A stretch of 64,000 bases of DNA, taken from Ardenticatenaceae bacterium. Lineage in GTDB: Bacteria; Chloroflexota; Anaerolineae; Promineifilales; Promineifilaceae. The stretch lies in contig JACKCB010000002.1 in the NCBI GenBank assembly GCA_020634235.1, positions 930,001 to 994,000 of the forward strand, read 5' to 3'. This document shows positions 8,270 through 17,889 of the stretch, piece after piece. Position 1 is the stretch's first letter. Every line of letters begins with the position of its first letter. The translations under genes were made by a program, and so were the position numbers. The notes beneath the pieces are model-generated. The model saw nothing but the letters and a program-made list of their open reading frames with translations, made no database searches and was not told the origin of the DNA.

Positions 8270-9445
8270 CTATGGATTGGGGTGCGCGCCTGGCAACCAA
8301 CTGTAGACGTAATTCTCGTCTTCCAGGGCCAGGGCATGGGTGGTCAGGCGCAGGGGGCGGAAGGTGTCGACCATGACCGCCAGTTCGTCGGTGCGCGCTT
8401 TGCCAATGGAGCCTTCGTAGGTGCCGGGGTGTGGCCCGTGGGGGATGCCGTTGGGATGGACGGTGAAGGAGGCGCGCTCAATGCCTTTGCGCGACATGAA
8501 GTCGCCTTCGACGTAGTACAGCACTTCGTCGGAATCGACATTGGAATGGTTGTAGGGGGCGGGAATGGCCAGGGGATGGTAGTCGAACAGGCGGGGCACA
8601 AAGGAGCAGATGACAAAGCCGGGGCCGTCGAAGGTCTGGTGAACGGGTGGCGGCTGGTGCACCCGGCCGGTGATCGGCTCGAAATCCTCAATGTTGAAGG
8701 CGAAAGGCCATAGGTGGCCGTCCCAGCCAACAACGTCCAGGGGATGGTGCGGGTATTGGAACCGGGTAACCAGTCCACGCGCCTTCACGTGAACCTCAAA
8801 TTGGCCCTGCTCGTCATAGGTGACCAGCCGGTCGGGCGGGCGAATGTCCCGCTCGCAAAACGGGGCGTGCTCCAGGAACTGGCCATAGTTGTTGAGGTAG
8901 CGTTTGGGCGGCTCGATGTGGCCGTAGGCCTCGATGACCAGCATCCGCTGGGGCACGCCTTCGTCGGGGAGGATGCGCCACAAGACGCCGGTGGGAATGA
9001 CCAGGTAGTCACCCGGCCGGTAACGCAGCAGGCCGTATTGGCTCTCCAGCACGCCGGTGCCATCGTGGATAAAGTAGACATCGTCACCGTGGGCGAATTT
9101 GTACCAGTAATCCATGGCCCGGTCCGGCCGGGCTCCATACAGCACCACATCGTTATTGCCCATGAGGGGGACCCGGCCGGAGACAGCATCCCCCCCGGCC
9201 GGGAGTCCCACCGAGCGCAAATGGCGTGGGCGCAGCGCCCCCGCAGCCTCATACGGAATCTCTACCCGCGCCTCACCCAACACGCGGCTAATCCGCGTGG
9301 GCGGATAGAGATGGTATAAAATCGACTGCGCCCCGGCAAAGCCATGAATCCCCATCACCTCTTCATGATACAGCGAGCCATCCGGCTGCCGGTACTGCGT
9401 ATGCCGCTTATGCGGCACCTCTCCTAATCTGTAGTAGTAAGTCAT
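8270..9445 (-). CDS. hmgA: Homogentisate 1,2-dioxygenase
   Basis: 391 residues, matching the shorter bacterial homogentisate dioxygenase type. It opens the homogentisate ring to maleylacetoacetate with Fe(II). Family features are YHEEVMGIHGFAGAQSILYH near the N-terminus, a cupin-like core (FIHDGTGVLESQYG, DYLVIPTGVLWRI), and the C-terminal metal-site region with HSNVDSDEVLYYVEGDF and GIPHGPHPGTYEGSIG, which supplies candidate His and Glu ligands. The ATG at 9445 follows a GGAG. It sits 39 bases after hppD on the same strand, so the two consecutive steps of tyrosine catabolism are very likely co-transcribed. Confidence 0.93.
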   Translation of the reverse strand: MTYYYRLGEVPHKRHTQYRQPDGSLYHEEVMGIHGFAGAQSILYHLYPPTRISRVLGEARVEIPYEAAGALRPRHLRSVGLPAGGDAVSGRVPLMGNNDVVLYGARPDRAMDYWYKFAHGDDVYFIHDGTGVLESQYGLLRYRPGDYLVIPTGVLWRILPDEGVPQRMLVIEAYGHIEPPKRYLNNYGQFLEHAPFCERDIRPPDRLVTYDEQGQFEVHVKARGLVTRFQYPHHPLDVVGWDGHLWPFAFNIEDFEPITGRVHQPPPVHQTFDGPGFVICSFVPRLFDYHPLAIPAPYNHSNVDSDEVLYYVEGDFMSRKGIERASFTVHPNGIPHGPHPGTYEGSIGKARTDELAVMVDTFRPLRLTTHALALEDENYVYSWLPGAHPNP

Positions 9446-9484
9446 ATCAGATCTCCAGGCTAACCGCGTAGCTTCAATTACCTT

Positions 9485-10591
9485 TTATAGATTGCCGCGT
9501 AGGGCTTGTTCGCGTTCGATCGATTCGAAGAGGGCTTTGAAGTTACCTTTGCCAAAGCCGCGTGAGCCGTGGCGCTCGATGATCTCAAAGAAAACGGTCG
9601 GGCGATCCTGAATGGGCTTGGTGAAGATTTGCAGCAGGTAGCCTTCCTCATCCCGGTCTACCAGGATGCCCAGATCGGCCAGCCGGTCAACCGGTTCGTT
9701 GATTTTGCCCACACGCGCTTCCAGGTCCTGGTAGTAGGTAGAAGGAACACGCAGGAACTCAATGCCATTGTCGCGCAGGGTGGTCACCGTTTCCAGGATA
9801 TTGCCGGTGGACAGCGCCAGGTGCTGCACGCCGGGGCCGTAGTAGTAGTCCAGGTACTCTTGAATCTGCGACTTCTTCTTGCCCTCGGCCGGCTCGTTGA
9901 TGGGGAATTTCACCTTACCATTGCCGTTCTGCATCACTTTGGACATCAACGCCGAGTACTCGGTGGAGATGTCTTCGTCGTCAAAGTGGACAAGCTGGCT
10001 AAAACCCATCGTCTCGGCAAAAAACTGCACCCAACGATTCATCGCTCCCAGCTCCACATTGCCCACCATATGGTCGATATGCCCCAGGCCAATGCCTTTG
10101 TGCCGGCCGCTGGCGCCATTGCCCGTAGCCCGCGCCACGTAGCCGGGCGCAAACGCGCCGTGATAGTCACTGCGGTCAACAAACTTGATCAGTGTGTCGC
10201 CATAGGCATGAATGGCCGAATAGCGCAGCACGCCCTGGCTGTCCTCTTCTTGCGTGGGGGGAATGGCCCCGGTTGCCCCCCGGCCGGTGGCTTCACGATA
10301 GGCGCTGGCGGCATCGGGCACTTCCATGGCAATGACGCCAACACCGTCACCGTGCAGGTGGATATGGCGGGCCATGGCGCTGTCCGGGCCAAACGGTGTG
10401 GATAGTACCAGGCGGATTTTGCCTTGTTCCATGACGTAGGAGGCGCGCTGCCGGTTGCCGGTTTCCAGGCCGCTGTAAGCAGTATGGGCAAAACCGAAGC
10501 CGGTGCGATAGTAGTGGGCCGCCTGCTTGGCGTTCCCGACGTATAGTTCAACGTGATCAACAGCTTTGATGGGCAAGAAATCTTCACTCAT
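9485..10591 (-). CDS. hppD: 4-hydroxyphenylpyruvate dioxygenase
   Basis: 368 residues, typical for HPPD. It converts 4-hydroxyphenylpyruvate to homogentisate. Two vicinal-oxygen-chelate halves are visible: an N-terminal half (AVDHVELYVGNAKQAAHYY) and a catalytic C-terminal half. The Fe(II) ligands are in GLGHIDHMVGNVE (His), GPGVQHLALST (His) and VFFEIIERHG (Glu). The C-terminal RGFGKGNFKALFESIEREQ is the conserved gating helix. The ATG at 10591 follows AAGGAG. It is co-oriented with hmgA downstream and an aminotransferase upstream. Confidence 0.96.
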   Translation of the reverse strand: MSEDFLPIKAVDHVELYVGNAKQAAHYYRTGFGFAHTAYSGLETGNRQRASYVMEQGKIRLVLSTPFGPDSAMARHIHLHGDGVGVIAMEVPDAASAYREATGRGATGAIPPTQEEDSQGVLRYSAIHAYGDTLIKFVDRSDYHGAFAPGYVARATGNGASGRHKGIGLGHIDHMVGNVELGAMNRWVQFFAETMGFSQLVHFDDEDISTEYSALMSKVMQNGNGKVKFPINEPAEGKKKSQIQEYLDYYYGPGVQHLALSTGNILETVTTLRDNGIEFLRVPSTYYQDLEARVGKINEPVDRLADLGILVDRDEEGYLLQIFTKPIQDRPTVFFEIIERHGSRGFGKGNFKALFESIEREQALRGNL

Positions 10592-10768
10592 GTGGGCACA
10601 CTCCTTTTTGGGTTAACGGCTGGGTGGCCGGGGATTGTGGGGTACCCCCGGCCGGGACAGTTGCGCAGTTTCCCGCAAGCGACTACGAAGTTTTTCATGG
10701 GCGGCGGCGAGAAACTGTCAGCGTATTTCGCCCCCAGAAAACCTGGCACCGATTTCCGGCGCAAAAGA

Positions 10769-11989
10769 CTACACAAACTGGTTCAGCACGTTGGCCAGGC
10801 GGCCAATGCCATCGGCAATGCGCTCCGGGGCCACATTAGAGAAGCTCAGGCGCAGGCAGTGGCGCGCGTTGTGACCGGGCACGGCAAACGCCCGGCCGGG
10901 GATAAACGCAATCTGCTCCTGGGCCAACGCCACCTTAAGCACCTCATCGGCATCCACATATTCAGGCAGTTCCACCCAGACAAACATCCCCCCGGCCGGG
11001 GAAGTCCAGCGCACCCCGGCCGGGAAAGTGGCCGCCATCGTTTGCAGCATCACATCCCGCCGCTCCCGGTAAGCATGGCGCAGCCCGGCCAGGTGGGCCG
11101 GCAGCCCGCCCGATTGCAAAAACGCCGCCACCGCCCGCTGCGTCAGCCCCGACGACTCCAGGTCACCCGCTTCCTTCACCACCGTCAACCGGGCCACCAA
11201 CCCGGCCGGGGCCACCAACCACCCCAACCGCAGTCCCGGGGCCATAATCTTGGAAAACGACCCGGCATACAGCACCCAGGCATCATCCAGGGCGCGCAGC
11301 GGCGGCAACGGCTGCCCATCATAATGCAAAAAGCCATACGGATCATCCTCCAGGATAGGCACCTGGTAACGGCGGGCCAAAGCCACCAACTGCTGCCGCT
11401 TGGCCAGGCTCAGGCTCACGCCCAACGGGTTATGGGCTTCCGGGATGACGTAGATGAAACCCGGCCGGTAACCGGCCGCCAGCCACGCCGCCACACCAGC
11501 CACATCCATGCCCGTCTCCAGGTCCGTAGACACCTGCAAAATCTGGGGCTGCAGCGAGGCCACCACCTGCTGGATACCGGTGTAAACCACCTCCTCCAAC
11601 AGCACCGGGCCACCGGGATTCAGGAACAGGCGGGCTACCACATCCAGCGCCTGCTGCGCGCCGGTGGTCAAGAACACCTGCTCTGGCGTACAGGTAATGC
11701 CCCGGCCGGCCATCAACTGCACAATCTGCTGCTTCAGCGGCTCAAAGGGCGGGCTGTATTGCAGGGCGCGCGGGTCTTCGGCCAGCACGTCGGCCAGCGC
11801 CTGGGCGTAGCCGGCCGTAGGGAACAGTTCCGGGGCCGGCAAGCCACCAGCAAAGGAGAGGATACCCGGCCGGGATACCACCCCAATCATCTGGCGCAGC
11901 ACCGAGCGCTCCAACGTAACCGCCCAATCAGCCAGCTTATCTTCCAACACCACTTCCACAGGGGGGACATCCAAAGCAGGAGAAAACAT
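10769..11989 (-). CDS. PLP-dependent class I/II aminotransferase (aromatic or 2-aminoadipate type)
   Basis: About 406 residues from the ATG at 11989, preferred over an in-frame ATG at 12004 because TGAGGCG lies at proper spacing before it. Fold-type I signatures are present: GVVSRPGILSFAGGLPAPELFP, YVIPEAHNPLGVSLSLAKRQ, and the PLP-lysine segment YAGSFSKIMAPGLRLGWLVAP. It resembles LysN/MocR-type aminotransferases without a DNA-binding domain. Location upstream of hppD and downstream of an Lrp-type regulator suggests it makes 4-hydroxyphenylpyruvate from tyrosine, but specificity is inferred from context only. Several copies of the CCGGCCGGG element interrupt the reading frame as Pro-Ala-Gly. 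Confidence 0.88.
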   Translation of the reverse strand: MFSPALDVPPVEVVLEDKLADWAVTLERSVLRQMIGVVSRPGILSFAGGLPAPELFPTAGYAQALADVLAEDPRALQYSPPFEPLKQQIVQLMAGRGITCTPEQVFLTTGAQQALDVVARLFLNPGGPVLLEEVVYTGIQQVVASLQPQILQVSTDLETGMDVAGVAAWLAAGYRPGFIYVIPEAHNPLGVSLSLAKRQQLVALARRYQVPILEDDPYGFLHYDGQPLPPLRALDDAWVLYAGSFSKIMAPGLRLGWLVAPAGLVARLTVVKEAGDLESSGLTQRAVAAFLQSGGLPAHLAGLRHAYRERRDVMLQTMAATFPAGVRWTSPAGGMFVWVELPEYVDADEVLKVALAQEQIAFIPGRAFAVPGHNARHCLRLSFSNVAPERIADGIGRLANVLNQFV

Positions 11990-12062
11990 CGTCACGCGCC
12001 TCATTCAGTTGCCAGACCAGGCCAATCTTGCCGATCAGGCCAATCGCCGTCCAATCAAATCA

Positions 12063-12569
12063 TTACTGAGCAGTTAGCCACCCGTCCGACAGGCCGCCAT
12101 CCGGGTCGCGTAGGCCAACCGGGATAGCGGTTGTGGTTTTGATTTCGTTCAGGACCAGGCTGGTACGGATCTTGTCCATACCGGGAATAGGGGTCAGGGT
12201 TTCCACCAAAAACTGCTCCAGGTGCTTGCGGTTTTGCACCACCACCTTCAGCAGGTAATCATACTCACCGGTAATGTGATGGCATTCCAACACCTCCGGC
12301 ATCGCCTGCACCAGGCTGCGAAAGCGGCGAATCGCTTCCGGCTCATGCCGCTGCAGCGTCACCTGAATGAAGCACAGCATATCGTAGCCCAATGCTTCAC
12401 GGTCAATCAGCGCCACGTAATGGGTGATTACGCCGCTCTCTTCCAGCTTGCGCAGCCGTTTTTGCAGCCCCGGGGCCGACAGGTTCACCCGGCGCGCCAA
12501 TTCAGCATTGCTCAGCCGGGCATCTTGCTGCAAATCATGCAGAAGGGCGCGATCGACATCATCCAGCAT
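12063..12569 (-). CDS. Lrp/AsnC-family transcriptional regulator
   Basis: 168 residues. The N-terminal winged helix-turn-helix (about 1-60: LDDVDRALLHDLQQDARLSNAELARRVNLS ... LRKLEESGVITHYVALID) and the C-terminal RAM effector domain (LECHHITGEYDYLLKVVV, MDKIRTSLVLNEIKTTT) are both complete. Such proteins sense amino acids and control their metabolism. Its place 73 bases upstream of the aminotransferase-hppD-hmgA block makes it the obvious candidate regulator of tyrosine breakdown. The ATG at 12569 follows AAAGAGACC. The spacer 12570-12713 contains an AT-rich stretch suited to a promoter, but I could not assign boxes. Confidence 0.93.
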   Translation of the reverse strand: MLDDVDRALLHDLQQDARLSNAELARRVNLSAPGLQKRLRKLEESGVITHYVALIDREALGYDMLCFIQVTLQRHEPEAIRRFRSLVQAMPEVLECHHITGEYDYLLKVVVQNRKHLEQFLVETLTPIPGMDKIRTSLVLNEIKTTTAIPVGLRDPDGGLSDGWLTAQ

Positions 12570-12713
12570 TCTAGGTCTCTTTAACTTACATGGCTGCTTT
12601 TTGGGTACAAAGTAAACTAATTATAGCGTTCTGGAAAATGATTATCAACTATTTCTCCATTCCGGTTCATAATATGTCGGACACAGATAGGCAAACGCGG
12701 CGCGGGTCACCGA

Positions 12714-13697
12714 TCACGCCAACCCAATCACCCGCATCGGCCATTTGCCCTGCTTACCCTGCAAATAGGCCTGGCGATAAGCCGCAAAGTCAGGGTCCAG
12801 GGCAGAGAGAGGGGCCACCCGGCCGGGACCAACCACCTCCGGGTCAATCGTGCGCAGCTTGGTACTGACACGGAAAGTGGGGTTAACCTCATCCCAGGCA
12901 AAGCGCGTGTCCGGGGTCACCTGAGCCAGCAGCCGCTGCAAAAGCGCGTCTGGCCGGGCGTGCAGCCGCGCCCACACCACCGCATCCACACCCCAAAAAT
13001 CAGCCTCGGTGATGACCCCCAAGGCCAGCCCGCGCCGAATAGCCAACGCCGCCAGCTCATACAGCCCCACCTCGCGAAAATTGGCCCAACTGGCCTCGTC
13101 GGCGGCGATGTAGGTGTAGGCCAGCCAGCGGGCCACAGCCAGGTCATCCACCATGATCCGCCCCTGGTGGACAACAAGATGCTGCAAGACGTGCCGCACC
13201 CCGGCCGGGGTGCTCAAACGCAGCTCCAGACTATCCCGCAAAAAATAATCCAGCCGGTCGGCGCACAAACGGGGGGCCGGCTGCTCCAGCAGCGGAAACG
13301 CCGCCTCATCCAGGAAATCATGCCAGTCATAGCCATGCCGGGCCAGCAGCGGCGGCAAATCGGTGCCGGCCATATACTGCGCCTTCATCTCATCATGGTA
13401 GCTCTGGCTGTCGTGCCCGGCCACCACGTAATCGATCACGTGGCTAAACGCCGTATGGCTCACATCGTGCAGCAGCGCCGCAATTTGCTCCGCCAGGGGC
13501 GCGCCCAGGCGGCGCACCAGCAGCATCACCCCCAGCGAATGGTCAAAGCGGGTCACCGGCTGCGTCACCCCAATCAGGCCAGAGATGCCATGCTGCAGCA
13601 CCTGCCGCAGCCGCTGCACCGCCGCCGATTGAATCAAATCCAACAAAACTGGTTCCGTAATCCGCTCCCGGCCAAAAACAGCGTCATCGTATTCCAT
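12714..13697 (-). CDS. HD-domain phosphohydrolase
   Basis: 327 residues. The HD-superfamily metal site is visible: RFDHSLGVMLLVRRLG (first His), IAALLHDVSHTAFSHVIDYV (HD pair), and a later Asp within SPADRLDYFLRDSLE-like sequence. These proteins usually hydrolyse phosphate esters of nucleotides; the substrate is not evident here. A strong GGAGGA precedes the ATG at 13697, only 20 bases after the dnaE2 stop, so the two are probably translated from one message. The C-terminal part (FRVSTKLRTIDPEVV) follows the general layout of dNTPase-like HD proteins. Confidence 0.88.
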   Translation of the reverse strand: MEYDDAVFGRERITEPVLLDLIQSAAVQRLRQVLQHGISGLIGVTQPVTRFDHSLGVMLLVRRLGAPLAEQIAALLHDVSHTAFSHVIDYVVAGHDSQSYHDEMKAQYMAGTDLPPLLARHGYDWHDFLDEAAFPLLEQPAPRLCADRLDYFLRDSLELRLSTPAGVRHVLQHLVVHQGRIMVDDLAVARWLAYTYIAADEASWANFREVGLYELAALAIRRGLALGVITEADFWGVDAVVWARLHARPDALLQRLLAQVTPDTRFAWDEVNPTFRVSTKLRTIDPEVVGPGRVAPLSALDPDFAAYRQAYLQGKQGKWPMRVIGLA

Positions 13698-13717
13698 CCG
13701 TCCTCCAGTGTCTCAGC

Positions 13718-16700
13718 TTACCTGCTAAACGAAACGGCGGGCTGGCTTCCAAGCGGGGCCAGCCAGTCGGCCAACAGGTTGACGACCTCCCCTTGCCGCT
13801 GCACCTGCCCGCCCACCAGCAGCAGCAAATGCCCCCGCACCACGCTGCCATACTGCTGGAACACCCCCGGCCGGGCGATGACATTCATCATCCCATCTTC
13901 ATCCTCCAGCGTCAAAAAGTGGTGCCCCCTGGCCGTGGGGGGCGACTGGTGCACCACCAGCAGCCCGGCCACGCGCACCCGCTGCCCATCGGCGCACTGC
14001 CCCAGCGCCTGGCTGCCCAAAATTCCCTGCGCTTGCAGCGCCGCGCGGTAAAAGCTGAGCAAATGGTCGCCCGGCGACAGCCCCAACACCGCCTGCTCGG
14101 CCAGCATGGCCGCCGCCGGCGAGAGCGGCGGCAGAGTGACCGCCTCCGGCGCAAAATCCAGACCCAGCCCCGCCGGCAAATCATGCAGCGTGCCCAGCGT
14201 CCACAACAGCTCGCGGCGGGGCACGCCCCAACGGTCCATCGCCCCGGCCATGATCAGGTTTTCCACCCCCGGCCGGGTAAGACGCGTGCGCCGGCAAAAA
14301 TCGGCCAGGTCGGCAAAGGGCTGGTCCTGCCGGGCAGCCACAATGGCCGCACCGTCCCCCTCGCGCAGTTGCCGCACATAGTTAAAACCCAGGCGCACCT
14401 GGCCATTTTCCAGGCTGCACTGCGGCTGGCTATGCGCAATGTCTGGCGGCAGCAGCGGCACGCCGTGGCGGCGCAGTTCGTTGCTGAGAATGGCCGCATT
14501 CCAAAAGCCCATCGGCTGGTTATTGAGCAAGGCGGTGTAGAAGGCGGCAAAATGATAATGCTTGAGCCAGGCAGATTGGTAAACCAGCACGGCAAAGGCG
14601 GCGGCGTGGCTCTTGGCAAAGGCGTAGCCGCCAAAGGCGCGCAGTTGGTCAAAGAGGGCTTCGGCCACCCCGGCCGGGACCCCCCTGGCCGCCGCCCCGG
14701 CCACAAACTGCGCCTGAAACGCCGCCAGGGCCGCGCCCGGCCGTTTGGCCCCCAGGGCGCGGCGCAGCAGTTCCCCCTGCCCCGGCGTAAACCCGGCCAC
14801 ATCGCGGGCCACCTTCAACACCTGCTCCTGAAAGAGGATGACCCCCAGCGTCTCGCGCAAGGCCGGCGCCAGCAGTGGGTGCAGGTAGCTAACCGGCTCC
14901 ACCCCCTGGCGGCGGCGCAGGTAAGGATGGACCATGTTGCCCTGGATTGGCCCCGGCCGGATGAGGGAAATAGCCACCACCAGGTCGGCAAAGCTGCGCG
15001 GCTGCAAACGGGGCAGCATCTGCGCCTGCGCCCGCGACTCCACCTGGAAAACGCCGATGGTATCGGCCGCGGCAATCATCTGGTAGACGGCGGGGTCGGT
15101 GAAGGATAGGGCGTCCAGATCGGGCGGCGGGCCGTTCGCGGCCAGCAGGGCCAGGGTGTCGCTGATGGCCGACAACATGCGCAGCCCCAGGATGTCGATC
15201 TTGACCAGCCCCACCGCTTCCAGCGCCTCTTTGTCCCACTGCACCACTACCCGGCCGGGCATGGTGGCCGGTTCGGTGGGCACACGCCCCATCAGCGGCG
15301 CGCCCGTGATGATCATGCCGCCGGAGTGGATGCCCAGGTGGCGCGGAAAGCCATCGATTTGCCGGGCCAGGTCCAGCAGCAAGGGCAGGGGGTCGTGCCC
15401 GGCCGGGTCGGGCGCAGCTTGTGGGGGAAGGGTCCCGGCCGGGGCATCGGCCAACAGTTGCACCGCGCCGGCAATCACCGGCGGAGCCAGCCCCAGCGCC
15501 TGGCCAATATCGCGCACGGCACTACGCGCCCGAAAGGTGACAAAAGTACAGGCCATGGCCGTGTGGTCCGCCCCATACCGCTCGTAAACGTATTGAATCA
15601 CCTCCTCGCGCCGCTGGGCATCAAAATCGATGTCAATGTCGGGCACCACCTGCCGCTCGGCGGAGAGAAAACGCTCAAAGACCAGGTCGTGGGCCAGCGG
15701 GTCGATGGGGCTGATGTGCAGCAGATAAGCCACCAGCGAATTGGCCGCCGAACCGCGCCCCTGGCAGCGAATCTGCTGTTCGCGAGCGAAGCGCACCAGG
15801 TCCCAAACAATCAGGAAGTAGTTCGCCAGCCCCGCCTGGGCAATGACTTGCAGCTCGTGGGCCAACTGCTCGTGCAGCCGGGCCGGCGGGTCGGGGTAGC
15901 GCTGGGGGATGGCCGCCTGGCACAGCCGGCTGAGGTAGGCGCTGCTGCTCATGCCATGCGGCGTGGGAAAGGGGGGTAAATCTTGCAGCCCGTAATCCAG
16001 CTCAAAGTGGCAGCGTTCGGCCAGGTGCAAGCTGTTGGCCAGCGCCTGCGGCTGGCCGGGGAAGAGAGCGGCCATCTGCCCGGCCGGTTTCAGATAATAT
16101 TCCGAATTCGGCCGGCGCAGGTGGGTAGCCTGGTCCAGGGTGGTGCGGTGGCCAATGCACACCAACACATCTTGCAGCCGGTGCTGGTCGGGCGTGGCAT
16201 AATGAACGTTGTTGGTGACCACGCAGCCCAACTGCAAATGGCCAGCCAGGGCCACCAGGCGGGGCAGCCGCAGATGTTCGCCGGGCAGGAAGTGGCGCTG
16301 CAATTCAATGTAGAAATTATCGCGGCCAAACAGGTCCAGGTAGCGGCGGGCGGCGGCCACGGCGGCCTTGTTAACGTTGCGCTGGGTCACGGCGCGCGCC
16401 ACTTCCCCCTGGGGGCAGCCAGACAGGGCGATGAGGCCGGTGGTGCAGCCGGTTAGCTCGGCGAAGGGCAGCACAGCCTGCCCTTTGGCGGCCTGGTGGC
16501 GGGCGCGGCTGATGAGGTAGCAGAGGTTGTGCCAGCCGGCCTGGTTTTCGACCAGCAGGGTGAGGTGGTGGTGCAGCCCCGGCCGGGACACGTCGGCCAC
16601 AGTCAGTTCCGCCCCCAAAATCGGCCGGACCCCCTGCTCGCGGGCGGCCTGCAAGAAGCGAACCGCGCCGTAAACAGCGTCATGGTCCGTGAGCGCCAGG

Positions 16701-16840
16701 GCAGGCATCTCCAGGGCGGCCGCCTGGGCCACCAGCGCTTCGGGGTGGCTGGCCCCGTCGAGCAGGCTGAAATTGGAATGGCAGTGGAGTTCCACATAGG
16801 CCGGCCGCCGGGGGCCGGCCCCTGAAGAAGAAGGGTTCAT
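13718..16840 (-). CDS. dnaE2: Error-prone DNA polymerase III alpha subunit (DnaE2/ImuC)
   Basis: 1040 residues, the length of DnaE2 rather than DnaE1. The N-terminal PHP domain (YVELHCHSNFSLLDGASHPEALV, ALALTDHDAVYGAVRF) and the polymerase palm with catalytic acids (VVPDIDIDFDAQRREEVIQYV) are intact. The sequence also has FERFLSAER, the thumb and finger blocks, and a C-terminal OB-fold (RVRVAGLLVVHQSPPTARGHHFLTLEDEDG). DnaE2 performs translesion synthesis with ImuA and ImuB; those partners are on the same strand at 46-48 kb. No Shine-Dalgarno or LexA box is evident before the ATG at 16840, so it may depend on transcription from the gene upstream at 17689. Confidence 0.95.
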   Translation of the reverse strand: MNPSSSGAGPRRPAYVELHCHSNFSLLDGASHPEALVAQAAALEMPALALTDHDAVYGAVRFLQAAREQGVRPILGAELTVADVSRPGLHHHLTLLVENQAGWHNLCYLISRARHQAAKGQAVLPFAELTGCTTGLIALSGCPQGEVARAVTQRNVNKAAVAAARRYLDLFGRDNFYIELQRHFLPGEHLRLPRLVALAGHLQLGCVVTNNVHYATPDQHRLQDVLVCIGHRTTLDQATHLRRPNSEYYLKPAGQMAALFPGQPQALANSLHLAERCHFELDYGLQDLPPFPTPHGMSSSAYLSRLCQAAIPQRYPDPPARLHEQLAHELQVIAQAGLANYFLIVWDLVRFAREQQIRCQGRGSAANSLVAYLLHISPIDPLAHDLVFERFLSAERQVVPDIDIDFDAQRREEVIQYVYERYGADHTAMACTFVTFRARSAVRDIGQALGLAPPVIAGAVQLLADAPAGTLPPQAAPDPAGHDPLPLLLDLARQIDGFPRHLGIHSGGMIITGAPLMGRVPTEPATMPGRVVVQWDKEALEAVGLVKIDILGLRMLSAISDTLALLAANGPPPDLDALSFTDPAVYQMIAAADTIGVFQVESRAQAQMLPRLQPRSFADLVVAISLIRPGPIQGNMVHPYLRRRQGVEPVSYLHPLLAPALRETLGVILFQEQVLKVARDVAGFTPGQGELLRRALGAKRPGAALAAFQAQFVAGAAARGVPAGVAEALFDQLRAFGGYAFAKSHAAAFAVLVYQSAWLKHYHFAAFYTALLNNQPMGFWNAAILSNELRRHGVPLLPPDIAHSQPQCSLENGQVRLGFNYVRQLREGDGAAIVAARQDQPFADLADFCRRTRLTRPGVENLIMAGAMDRWGVPRRELLWTLGTLHDLPAGLGLDFAPEAVTLPPLSPAAAMLAEQAVLGLSPGDHLLSFYRAALQAQGILGSQALGQCADGQRVRVAGLLVVHQSPPTARGHHFLTLEDEDGMMNVIARPGVFQQYGSVVRGHLLLLVGGQVQRQGEVVNLLADWLAPLGSQPAVSFSR

Positions 16841-16850
16841 CGTGGCTGTC

Positions 16851-16877
16851 GTTAGCGGCTCGTGGCCGGCCGCTAAC
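16851..16877. other. Short inverted repeat at secreted-protein stop codon
   Basis: GTTAGCGGC (16851-16859) and GCCGCTAAC (16869-16877) form a 9-bp stem with a 9-base loop between the stop of the upstream secreted-protein gene and the start of dnaE2. It lacks a T-run, so termination is uncertain; it could modulate read-through or mRNA stability. Confidence 0.4.
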
Positions 16878-17689
16878 TACTGGCCGGGGAGCAAGAATGT
16901 GTCCGGGGCGAAATCCGCCCACCAGTTACGGCGGGAACGCGGGTCCAGGAAGGAGCCGGCGTCGCGGATGGAGACCTTGATTTCCGGGCCAATGGCCCGG
17001 CCGAGCGCTTGCCGGCCATTCAGGGCTGGCAGTTGGCCCCGGCCGGCGGCGTTGGCCGCCTCGTACAGGGCCAGCAGCCCTGGCTCCACGCACACATCCT
17101 CAATGTGAACGGTGTAGCCGTAGACTACGTTGTCCTCCCGCGTGTATTTCAGGGTGATGCGCTGCGGGCTGGCATACAGCACCAGCACATCATACCCGCC
17201 ACCAATATTATACCCGCTATCGGGCACATGGATCGTTTCGCCGGGCGTGGTGGCCATGCCCAACAGGGTGGTGGGCCAGCGGCTGTACAACTCGCCGCGG
17301 CAATCGCAGACCCAATCCCAGCGGTAGATCTGGTAGGCGGCGCTGAAGTCAGGCAGGCGGCCATCGGCGAAGAGCCAGCGCAGTTGGGGGGCGTTGGTGT
17401 CGTTGCCCCCGGCGTAGGTCACCAGGTTCAGGTCGGCCACCACCGGCTCGTAGCCGCGAATGGCCAGGTTGAGGTCGGGGTGGAGCGCGGCCGGGCGGTC
17501 GGTGGGCGGGGGCAGCACGGCCAGGGTGTTGTAGCTGCTGCCGGGGATGGCGCAGGTGGGTTCTTCCGGTTTGGCCAGGGTGGGCAGGTAAACGAATTGG
17601 TTTTGTTGGGAGATGACCTGCCCCGGCCGGGCAAACCACGCCAGGGCCAGGCAGGCAAGGGTCAGTATAATGAACCAGCGATAGCGCAT
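16877..17689 (-). CDS. Secreted protein of unknown function
   Basis: 270 residues from the ATG at 17689, chosen because GGAGGC precedes it and the signal peptide begins there (MRYRWFIILTLACLALAWFA). The mature part has four or more cysteines (TCAIPGSSYN, WVCDCRGELY, EDVCVEPG) and regions such as IHVPDSGYNIGGGYDVLVLYASPQRITLKYTRED and a C-terminal IKVSIRDAGSFLDPRSRRNWW. I do not recognise a family with confidence. It ends 36 bases before dnaE2 on the same strand. An in-frame extension upstream of 17689 lacks coding character. Confidence 0.8.
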   Translation of the reverse strand: MRYRWFIILTLACLALAWFARPGQVISQQNQFVYLPTLAKPEEPTCAIPGSSYNTLAVLPPPTDRPAALHPDLNLAIRGYEPVVADLNLVTYAGGNDTNAPQLRWLFADGRLPDFSAAYQIYRWDWVCDCRGELYSRWPTTLLGMATTPGETIHVPDSGYNIGGGYDVLVLYASPQRITLKYTREDNVVYGYTVHIEDVCVEPGLLALYEAANAAGRGQLPALNGRQALGRAIGPEIKVSIRDAGSFLDPRSRRNWWADFAPDTFLLPGQ

Positions 17690-17889
17690 CGGGAAGCCTC
17701 CAGGGTGTTTTGTTTCAGTGTACTGCATGAAGGTGGGTTCTGGCGAATTGGTGGTGGGAATTTGGTCATGCCGCCCGGCCGGGGCTGACAACTGTCACCG
17801 GCAGCTTAGGACAAAGATCACTGTCCGCCCCGGCCGGGTACCGGTATGATTGTGTGCTGGTGGCGAGGGTGGGACAAACTGAGGTTGAT

